6,514 nt of DNA. Source: Flavobacteriaceae bacterium (GTDB taxonomy: Bacteria; Bacteroidota; Bacteroidia; Flavobacteriales; Flavobacteriaceae). The first letter of the stretch is position 1; the number at the start of each line of letters is the position of its first letter. The stretch is from NCBI GenBank assembly GCA_030618945.1, contig JAUXCI010000143.1:1-6514 (forward strand), written 5' to 3'. Made by a program: the position numbers and the translations under genes. Below are positions 1 to 6,514 of this stretch, piece by piece. The notes beneath the pieces are model-generated. The model saw nothing but the letters and a program-made list of their open reading frames with translations. It was not told the origin of the DNA and made no database searches.

Positions 1-1165
1 ATCGATTGTAATGAGGTCTTAATCTTTCTATATTATAATATTTCTCCACATTCACGATTTTTTTGGAATTGGTAACTACATCCAAAGGTACGTCGTCATA
101 CCTTCCGTTTTTCAATACAACCAACCTTCCATGGAATCCTCCCAGAATAAGATCAAGCGCCAGGTTACCAAAAGCCATGGGTACAATAGAGTCAACCGCA
201 TCCGGATCGCCACCGCGAACCAAATAGCCTAATTTTTGGTTGATAATATTGATGGTTTTCCCATTGTTAAAACCAGCAGTTAAATTTTTCATTTCGGCAG
301 AGACCACATCACCTATCCCGCCTAATTTGGCGTGACCAAACATGTCTTTTTCTGAATTTTGAAACATCACTTCCCCACCTTTAAACATGGCTCCTTCTGA
401 TACGAGTACCACCGAATACTTACTAGGGTTATTGTTCCTGTCTTGTACCAATAGTTCTGTCAAATGAGGAATGTCAAATTCATGTTCAGGAATTACGCAG
501 CGATTTGCTGCCCCCGCCATAGCAGGTAACATGGCCGTAAATCCGGCATATCTTCCGAAAACTTCCATAACGAGTATTCTTTCGTGAGACCCAGCTGAAG
601 TTCTGAGGTTATTGGTCATATGAATCGTTCTTGTCACGCAGGTACTAAAACCAATGCAATAATCAGTACCGGGCACGTCATTATCCATCGTTTTTGGAAT
701 AGCAACCACTTTTACTCCTTCCTTATACAACCTAACACCATAACTTAAAGTGTCATCACCTCCAATTGGAATCAAATAATCTACTCCAATCCATTCTAAA
801 TTCTTGATCACCTCTTTCGTAAGGTCATTTACTTCTTCGTTATAAGTGTCTTTCAAATGCTCAGGAACATTAGCTTTAGGCATTTTACTGGGTTTTGTTC
901 TTGAAGAGTGTAGAAAAGTACCTCCGGTCCTACCTGATTTATTCACAATATCATTCGTCAAAACCATATAACTACCACTGTTATCTGCCTTCTTATCTCT
1001 AACCAATTCAGTTATTCCCGCCCATCCACGGCGCAAACCAATTACTTTAAACCCTTCGCGATTAGCACGAATGGTTATTGCACGAATTGCTGGGTTAAGA
1101 CCAGGAACGTCTCCTCCTCCGGTAAGGATGGCAATGACGCCCCTTATTTTATTTACATGAGCCAT
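1..1165 (-). CDS. pfp: 6-phosphofructokinase, predicted pyrophosphate-dependent type (3' end beyond left edge)
   Basis: This cytoplasmic glycolytic enzyme phosphorylates fructose 6-phosphate to fructose 1,6-bisphosphate. The ATG at 1163-1165 opens a frame with no stop for 388 codons, running off the left edge. The N-terminal nucleotide loop TGGGDVPGLNPAIR is at residues 15-28. The second phosphoryl-donor motif reads GGDDT (135-139) and the catalytic loop PKTMDND (157-163), with D161 as the base. In ATP-dependent enzymes these positions are GGDGS and PGTIDND. An Asp in the first and a Lys in the second are the established marks of PPi-dependent enzymes, so the donor is inferred to be PPi and the reaction reversible. 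EVFGRYAGF (201-209) and GYLVRGGDP (313-321) form the sugar-phosphate site; Y314 sits where E. coli PfkA has a His. It is already longer than the roughly 320-residue PfkA type and is probably near its end. It stands alone after the gap terminator. The family is certain; the donor is a strong but untested prediction. Confidence 0.93.
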   Translation of the reverse strand, partial: MAHVNKIRGVIAILTGGGDVPGLNPAIRAITIRANREGFKVIGLRRGWAGITELVRDKKADNSGSYMVLTNDIVNKSGRTGGTFLHSSRTKPSKMPKANVPEHLKDTYNEEVNDLTKEVIKNLEWIGVDYLIPIGGDDTLSYGVRLYKEGVKVVAIPKTMDNDVPGTDYCIGFSTCVTRTIHMTNNLRTSAGSHERILVMEVFGRYAGFTAMLPAMAGAANRCVIPEHEFDIPHLTELLVQDRNNNPSKYSVVLVSEGAMFKGGEVMFQNSEKDMFGHAKLGGIGDVVSAEMKNLTAGFNNGKTINIINQKLGYLVRGGDPDAVDSIVPMAFGNLALDLILGGFHGRLVVLKNGRYDDVPLDVVTNSKKIVNVEKYYNIERLRPHYNR

Positions 1166-1329
1166 AAAACAAATTATTTTAAAAATTAATGATTATTTAT
1201 TGTCCGCTTAAATTTATGAATTTTAATGTTGAAACTCCATTATTACAAGAATTAAATCAACTAAATTTATTCTAAACCTGAGTTCTAAATAAAATTAATA
1301 AATCCTGACTCATTTTGAATAAGGGTTGC

Positions 1330-1359
1330 CAAAGGTCAATAATGGAATCCGAGGGCAAA
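1330..1359 (-). promoter_or_regulatory. possible Bacteroidota-type promoter for the downstream phosphofructokinase
   Basis: On the minus strand a TTTG at 1359-1356 is followed after 18 bases by GACCTTTG at 1337-1330. The Bacteroidota consensus is TTTG, about 17-23 bases, then TAnnTTTG, so the second box matches all but its first T. Transcription would begin near 1323 and give a leader of roughly 160 bases. The upstream TTTG is the end of the gap terminator's T-run, so the two sites would overlap. This is a pattern match only, in AT-rich DNA where such matches occur by chance. Confidence 0.28.
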
Positions 1360-1386
1360 AAAAAAGACTGTCTTTTCAGACAGTCT
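1357..1386 (-). terminator. intrinsic terminator of the pfkA-gap operon
   Basis: On the minus strand AGACTGTC (1386-1379) pairs perfectly with GACAGTCT (1372-1365) around a six-base loop, an 8-bp stem, and is followed at once by a run of eight T (1364-1357). The stem begins 25 bases after the gap stop codon. This is the classic layout of a Rho-independent terminator reading right to left. It separates gap from the phosphofructokinase downstream. On the plus strand the stem is followed only by CTTT, so it should work in one direction. Confidence 0.93.
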
Positions 1387-1411
1387 CTTTAAAATAATAA
1401 TTTATCAGTTC

Positions 1412-2425
<1,014 letters not shown>

Positions 2426-2435
2426 TTAAATTTAT

Positions 2436-3422
2436 CTATACTGACATTATTTCAGCTATTCTTAATATCTCGTGGCTTATTTTATGGTGCTCTTTAACAG
2501 CATTTTCTAAGTCAACTGCAACCAATTCATTATTTTGCACACCTACCATTTTATTAGTTTTATTATCCAATAACAGTTCAATAGCCTTCACTCCCATTCT
2601 ACTTGCTAAAACCCGATCAAAACAACTTGGTGAACCTCCTCTTTGCATATGTCCTAATATGGAAACTCTGACGTCATATTCAGGCAAATTCTTTTCAACA
2701 TAATCTGCCAGTTCAAATACGTTCGCACCGGTCTTATCTCCTTCAGCAACAACTACTATACTGGAAGATTTACCTGATCTTCGACTTTTTTCTAAAGAGT
2801 CCAATAAACGATCAAGTCCCATATCCTCCTCAGGAATCAATATTTCCTCCGCTCCAGCACCAATACCAGCATTTATGGCAATAAAACCTGACTGTCTTCC
2901 CATAACTTCAACAAAAAACAAACGGTTGTGAGAACTTGCCGTGTCTCTGATCTTATCAATCACTTCTACAGCCGTATTCAATGCTGTATCATAACCAATT
3001 GTGTAGTCAGTACCGAATATATCATTGTCAATGGTTCCTGGGATACCAATCACAGGGAAGCCATATTCCTGACTAAAAATCATTCCACCGGTAAAGGAAC
3101 CGTCTCCACCTATAACAACCAAGGCATCCACCTCATGTTTCTTTAAGCTTTCGTGAGCTTTTTTTCTACCTTCTATAGTTCTGAATTCCTTTGACCTCGC
3201 CGTTTTTAATACAGTACCACCTTTTTGAATGATATGGTGAACATCCCGAGCTGACATAGGAACTATATCTCCCTCAATCATTCCCTCATATCCTCTGTAT
3301 ACTCCTACACATTCTAATTTGTAAAATGCACATGACCTCACAACGGCTCTGATGGCCGCATTCATTCCCGGAGAATCACCACCAGAAGTCATAACTGCAA
3401 CTTTTCTTATAAATTTCTTCAT
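2436..3422 (-). CDS. pfkA: ATP-dependent 6-phosphofructokinase
   Basis: This 328-residue cytoplasmic enzyme carries out the committed step of glycolysis, ATP plus fructose 6-phosphate to fructose 1,6-bisphosphate and ADP. It aligns by eye along its whole length with E. coli and Bacillus PfkA of about 320 residues. The ATP loop TSGGDSPGMNAAIR is at 12-25. GGDGS (105-109) has the Gly that admits ATP, and PGTIDND (128-134) carries the catalytic base D132 and the Gly (129) typical of ATP users. R167, R176, E227, R252 and H258 in LGHMQRGG (256-263) match the fructose-phosphate site. R25, R29, R159, E192 and K218 match part of the ADP/PEP effector site of E. coli PfkA, but A58 replaces its Arg54, so allosteric control cannot be assumed. 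It is the first gene of the pfkA-gap pair, 148 bp after the lactonase-like gene. The ATG at 3420-3422 precedes the conserved start of the fold; no Shine-Dalgarno motif is seen. Confidence 0.97.
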   Translation of the reverse strand: MKKFIRKVAVMTSGGDSPGMNAAIRAVVRSCAFYKLECVGVYRGYEGMIEGDIVPMSARDVHHIIQKGGTVLKTARSKEFRTIEGRKKAHESLKKHEVDALVVIGGDGSFTGGMIFSQEYGFPVIGIPGTIDNDIFGTDYTIGYDTALNTAVEVIDKIRDTASSHNRLFFVEVMGRQSGFIAINAGIGAGAEEILIPEEDMGLDRLLDSLEKSRRSGKSSSIVVVAEGDKTGANVFELADYVEKNLPEYDVRVSILGHMQRGGSPSCFDRVLASRMGVKAIELLLDNKTNKMVGVQNNELVAVDLENAVKEHHKISHEILRIAEIMSV

Positions 3423-3441
3423 CTATTTTTTTAAAAACATA

Positions 3442-3449
3442 CAAAAATA
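3442..3449 (-). promoter_or_regulatory. possible -7 promoter element upstream of pfkA
   Basis: On the minus strand TATTTTTG matches the Bacteroidota -7 consensus TAnnTTTG exactly. Transcription would start near 3436 with a leader of about 14 bases before the pfkA ATG at 3422. No TTTG or TTG box is found 17-23 bases upstream, which weakens the call. The surroundings are A/T-rich, so a chance match is quite possible. Confidence 0.3.
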
Positions 3450-3486
3450 ATAATAATATAGCTCATGACCATTATGAATGTGAACA

Positions 3487-3516
3487 TTTAAACGAAATCG
3501 ATTGCGAAAGTTTAAA
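3487..3516. promoter_or_regulatory. candidate operator: inverted repeat with CG-centred palindrome upstream of pfkA
   Basis: TTTAAAC (3487-3493) and GTTTAAA (3510-3516) are perfect 7-bp inverted arms 16 bases apart. Between them lies the 8-bp palindrome AATCGATT (3496-3503), two bases off the centre of the arms. A/T-flanked CG-centred palindromes are typical of LacI-family operators; against the Bacillus cre consensus TGWAARCGYTWNCW the 14 bases at 3493-3506 agree at about 10 positions. There is no T-run after it in either direction, so a terminator is unlikely. It sits 65-94 bases before the pfkA start, a sensible place for control. Function is inferred from pattern and position only. Confidence 0.3.
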
Positions 3517-3570
3517 ACTGAAATGAGCCGAAAATAAATTGAATATAAATGCAGTAAAAGAAACAATTTT

Positions 3571-4449
3571 CTAAAAAGCCCTACCGGGGTTATCAGCCCT
3601 AAAAGTTTCAAAACATCCCCTGTCAGACAAGGTAACAAAACACTGTTTATGATCTTTCCCTCCAAAGGTTATATTGGTTGGTTTTTTCCCTTTTAAAACA
3701 ACCTCTCTAATGATTTTAGCCGCTGGGTTGATTATCACAACTTTTCCTGCATCATATCGGCAAACGTATAAATTTCCTTCAATATCACAGCGCATACCAT
3801 CCATTCCAAAATCATCAAATTCATAGAAAAGCTTTTTGTTTTCTACACCACCCTGACCATTGATGTCATAAACCCAGATCTTTCTTTGAACGGACTCATT
3901 CACATAGAGTTTGTCCCCTTTAGGAGAAACCTCAATACCATTAGTCGTTCCCATATCACTTTCCAGTAAAACAAAGCCCGAGTCGTCAATCTTCCACAGG
4001 TTTCCAGTACCATTCTTCCAATTCGGATCACTGGCGTATAAAGTTCCGTTAGGCGCAATAGCCAAATCATTGGGTTGATTAAGGTCCTTATGGTGCGCAT
4101 AAACATCCACTACCTCTGTACCTTTCGCTATTTTCAAGATGTTGTGATTGACATAATCTGCAATAAACATATTGTCATCCTTGTCAAATCTAATTCCGTT
4201 CCCAATACTTCCGTTTGGTAACAAAACAAAAAGTGAGGCCTTCCCTTTTTCGTTGACGATTCCTATGCTACCCTCCTTCTCAAAATTGACCGCGTAAAGA
4301 TTTTTTTTACTGTCAACAGCAGGCCCTTCAATACCTTCAGTAAAAAGAAATTCTGCTGTAAAATCCGTGCTTTTATCCACCTCTCTATTACAAGAAATCA
4401 AAACCATGAACAAAGTGGGTAGAACTATTAAAGAAAGGCTATTTTTCAT
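3571..4449 (-). CDS. SMP-30/gluconolactonase-family beta-propeller lipoprotein
   Basis: The 292-residue product starts with a lipoprotein signal: MKN, a hydrophobic stretch at residues 4-18, and lipobox LISC with C20 as the lipidated residue. It should therefore be anchored in a membrane outside the cytoplasm; which leaflet cannot be told. The rest is a six-bladed propeller of the SMP-30/regucalcin/gluconolactonase family, with repeated patterns such as GNGIRFDKDDNMFIAD (83-98), PNDLAIAPNGTLYASD (126-141) and TNGIEVSPKGDKLYV (169-183). Residues matching the metal site of regucalcin are present: E41 in EGPA, N170 in TNG and D217 in DGM; N127 in NDL matches a substrate-site Asn. Hydrolysis of a sugar lactone is the likely chemistry, but the natural substrate is unknown and family members vary. 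The C-terminus CFETFRADNPGRAF is complete. It begins 23 bp after the hexosaminidase stop, so the two are probably co-transcribed. The ATG at 4447-4449 is fixed by the signal sequence. Confidence 0.9.
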   Translation of the reverse strand: MKNSLSLIVLPTLFMVLISCNREVDKSTDFTAEFLFTEGIEGPAVDSKKNLYAVNFEKEGSIGIVNEKGKASLFVLLPNGSIGNGIRFDKDDNMFIADYVNHNILKIAKGTEVVDVYAHHKDLNQPNDLAIAPNGTLYASDPNWKNGTGNLWKIDDSGFVLLESDMGTTNGIEVSPKGDKLYVNESVQRKIWVYDINGQGGVENKKLFYEFDDFGMDGMRCDIEGNLYVCRYDAGKVVIINPAAKIIREVVLKGKKPTNITFGGKDHKQCFVTLSDRGCFETFRADNPGRAF

Positions 4450-4472
4450 ATTTTTATCGCTATAAAATTTAA

Positions 4473-6514
4473 TTATTTTTTTTCTAAAAATTTTGCAAGT
4501 TCCAAGATCTCATTAGCTACCGCCAGTTCAACGTCAAGATTTACTTTAGGATCTTCAGTCTTAGCAATTAGAGCCTCCAATTTTATCAGATTTTCTTGAG
4601 AAATTTCTTCAGCGTTCATTGCCCTCAACATCAGGTCAGCAATTTCTCCGACCCTTTTTGCATAAGGAATAACTCTTGAAACCAAGGGTGCATTTGGCTC
4701 AATTAGCGTTAATCTTTGGTTAATCTCAGACCATCGAGTCAAATAAATTATTATTTCTTTTTTTGCTGCCTCATCCCTTGTACTGGTATAATGTTGCACC
4801 AATGACCTAAAAGGTCTTACATCTCTGGCATCTACGGTACATACATCGGCAAAAAGGGTCAAAGGAGAAAAGGTATTATACTCTGTTCCTCCGGCATTTC
4901 TGCTATAAATTTTAAAAGGCTCACTAATATAACTAAGGTCCTCTAAAGCTTTCGTATCATTATAATTGGCAATGTTTCTAAAAAGATGATCCTTTACCTG
5001 TAAATGTCTTACACCAATCAATTCGAGCATTTCGCTGATACTGTTTAATCTTCTAAACATATCATCTACATCATCAATGTTCTGTGCCGACCAAAACCTT
5101 TCTGCGATTGCAGCTGTCCTTGGCCAAATTCTAGAGTCCATAGTTACAGGCGTAACCAATTCGCTCCACATTGTAGCTTCTCCTCCTAAAATTCTATTCG
5201 ACTCTTCTTCACTTAAAGGTGCTTTAGGCATAGGGTCAACTAAATAATGCTCTTCAACAGAAAGCAATAAATCAATATAGTAACCATTGGATAATATGGT
5301 TTCATACCCATTTTTCACTGCATCCACAAGAGACTGACCTGGTTCCACACCTTCATTTACCCCTCTCCAAGAATGAATCAAGGCAGTTTTTGGCATGTTC
5401 TCGGTCATGATTTCTTCCCATCCCATGAGTGTTTTATCATATTTGGCTAGGATTTTTTCCAATTTGATGTTAAAGTAGGTCTGTAAAGCATGATTATCTT
5501 TGAGTTTGTTTTTTTTCATAAACTCTTGGATAGCTTGATTTTCGGTCCACTGGTGGCCTTCATTTTCATCGCCGCCAATATGAAAGTATTGGTCAGGGAA
5601 TAGTGGGGTTATTTCCTTGAATAAGGTATCCAGAAAAATATAAGTATTTTCATTGGTAGGATCCAGGGTTGGGTCAAAAATACCTGCATTTCTCTCCAAC
5701 GAATAGGCCATCTTTTTACTAGCAAATTCAGGGTAAGCTGTTAAAAATGCCGTAGCATGTCCGGGAACATCAAATTCAGGAACTACCCTTATACCTCGTT
5801 CATCGGCATATTGAACAATGTCTTTAATTTGATTTTGGGTATAATATTGACCATCAGAGGCCAATTCATGTAATTTTGGAAGGGACTTTGATTCAACTCT
5901 AAATCCTTGATCATCTGATAGGTGCCAATGAAAAACGTTGAGTTTTACAAAAGCCATAGCATCCAGGTTTCTTTTTACAACCTCAACTGGCATAAAGTGC
6001 CTACTCACATCCATCATCAATCCTCTCCATACAAAACGAGGAGCGTCTTTTATGACAAGCTCAGGGATAACGTAAGCCCCATCCTTTACAGTTAACAGTT
6101 GTAATAAAGTTGAAAGCCCGTGCATGGCACCAACGTCAGTGATGGCATTAATCTCTATTCCTTTGGCTGTGACCTTCAATTCATAAGATTCATCGATCCC
6201 CATTTTTACGACGGCTTCTTTTTCAAAGGAAATGATCAAACTAGCAGCATTCATCTCATCAGATGGAAATTGGGCAAAGCCCTCATTGATAAAAACGCCT
6301 GTTTTATTTGTCAAATAACGAAGAAACCTCGTTGATGCATTATATATCCTGGAAGCTTCATTAGCCTCACTTTTAATAAGCACGTTAAAATCTTCTGATA
6401 TTTGAAAGTAACCTGACTTTGCACTAAATTCCTGAGGCCAGGGCATTAAATTAAATTCCAGTTTTTCTTTTTCCTGAGCCTGAGCCACAAATGAGGTGCC
6501 TATTATTAGTATAA
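4473..6514 (-). CDS. secreted beta-N-acetylhexosaminidase, GH20 (5' end beyond right edge)
   Basis: This glycoside hydrolase removes terminal beta-linked GlcNAc or GalNAc from chitooligosaccharides or glycans, by substrate-assisted catalysis in this family. Residues are counted from the GTG at 6486-6488, where the longest in-window start would be. That GTG is not the true start: the frame stays open to the edge and reads ILIIGTSFVAQAQ, the end of a signal peptide with probable cleavage after AQA, so the start lies outside the window. A GH20b-type N-terminal domain spans about 10-150. The catalytic barrel, about 152-470, shows WRGLMMDVSRHF (154-165, substrate Arg R163), HWHLSDDQGFR (187-197), EFDVPGH (238-244), the catalytic pair D307-E308 in HIGGDENEG, HSWRG (372-376) and GGEATMWSE (435-443). 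About 470-671 is a mainly helical C-terminal region I cannot assign. No lipobox Cys is visible, so a periplasmic or secreted soluble protein is expected. The SMP-30 gene follows after 23 bp. Confidence 0.96.
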   Translation of the reverse strand, partial: ILIIGTSFVAQAQEKEKLEFNLMPWPQEFSAKSGYFQISEDFNVLIKSEANEASRIYNASTRFLRYLTNKTGVFINEGFAQFPSDEMNAASLIISFEKEAVVKMGIDESYELKVTAKGIEINAITDVGAMHGLSTLLQLLTVKDGAYVIPELVIKDAPRFVWRGLMMDVSRHFMPVEVVKRNLDAMAFVKLNVFHWHLSDDQGFRVESKSLPKLHELASDGQYYTQNQIKDIVQYADERGIRVVPEFDVPGHATAFLTAYPEFASKKMAYSLERNAGIFDPTLDPTNENTYIFLDTLFKEITPLFPDQYFHIGGDENEGHQWTENQAIQEFMKKNKLKDNHALQTYFNIKLEKILAKYDKTLMGWEEIMTENMPKTALIHSWRGVNEGVEPGQSLVDAVKNGYETILSNGYYIDLLLSVEEHYLVDPMPKAPLSEEESNRILGGEATMWSELVTPVTMDSRIWPRTAAIAERFWSAQNIDDVDDMFRRLNSISEMLELIGVRHLQVKDHLFRNIANYNDTKALEDLSYISEPFKIYSRNAGGTEYNTFSPLTLFADVCTVDARDVRPFRSLVQHYTSTRDEAAKKEIIIYLTRWSEINQRLTLIEPNAPLVSRVIPYAKRVGEIADLMLRAMNAEEISQENLIKLEALIAKTEDPKVNLDVELAVANEILELAKFLEKK

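Noticed and set aside
1166..1320. Possible riboswitch or small RNA in the leader of the long phosphofructokinase
   Set aside because: The stretch is A/T-rich, with no paired stems beyond 5 bp that I can find and no recognisable aptamer core.
2928..3146. Plus-strand frame of 72 codons
   Set aside because: It is antisense to the conserved core of pfkA and shows no domain.
3461..3528. GCTCAT / ATGAGC inverted repeat in the gap before pfkA
   Set aside because: The arms are only 6 bp, 56 bases apart and not concentric with the inner palindrome; chance is a sufficient explanation.
3536..3570. Inverted repeat AAATTG/CAATTT just after the SMP-30 stop, considered as a terminator
   Set aside because: The stem is only 6 bp and almost all A/T, with a 22-base loop and only a short T-run, so it is too weak to call.
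3423..3665. Minus-strand frame of 80 codons between pfkA and the SMP-30 gene
   Set aside because: Its start lies inside the SMP-30 coding region in another frame, the rest is AT-rich intergenic DNA, and the peptide has no recognisable domain.
3900..4106. Minus-strand frame of 68 codons
   Set aside because: It is an alternative frame within the SMP-30 gene, whose propeller motifs are in the other frame.
6120..6335. Plus-strand frame of 71 codons
   Set aside because: It is antisense to the N-terminal domain of the hexosaminidase.

Overview
The window looks like ordinary chromosomal DNA from a Bacteroidota bacterium, most likely a flavobacterium or a close relative (inference). The signs are an AT-rich sequence, start codons preceded by A/T-rich leaders without Shine-Dalgarno motifs, candidate promoters of the TTTG/TAnnTTTG type used by Bacteroidota, and a secreted GH20 hexosaminidase beside a lipoprotein of the SMP-30 family. 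All five protein genes lie on the minus strand, so transcription runs from right to left. No gene on the plus strand is supported, and there are no RNA genes, mobile elements or CRISPR arrays.

In order of transcription: (1) 6514-4473, an exported beta-N-acetylhexosaminidase (GH20). Its start lies beyond the right edge, and only the end of its signal peptide is visible. (2) 4449-3571, an SMP-30/gluconolactonase-type beta-propeller lipoprotein, 23 bp downstream. (3) A 148-bp AT-rich gap with a candidate operator-like palindrome and a possible -7 promoter element. (4) 3422-2436, an ATP-type 6-phosphofructokinase (pfkA). (5) 2407-1412, an NAD-type glyceraldehyde-3-phosphate dehydrogenase (gap), 28 bp after pfkA and closed by a clear intrinsic terminator at 1357-1386. 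(6) A 246-bp gap with a possible promoter. (7) 1165 to the left edge, a second, longer phosphofructokinase whose active-site signature is that of pyrophosphate-dependent enzymes. Its C-terminus runs off the window.

Functionally this is a central carbon block. pfkA and gap form a compact operon for the phosphofructokinase and GAPDH steps of glycolysis. The downstream phosphofructokinase would act at the same step but probably with PPi, which would make it reversible. The upstream pair, an N-acetylhexosaminidase and a lactonase-like lipoprotein, acts outside the cytoplasm on sugars. A link between amino-sugar scavenging and glycolysis is suggested by synteny only. I did not find a novel system; the points most worth checking are the two phosphofructokinase types either side of gap and the candidate control site upstream of pfkA.
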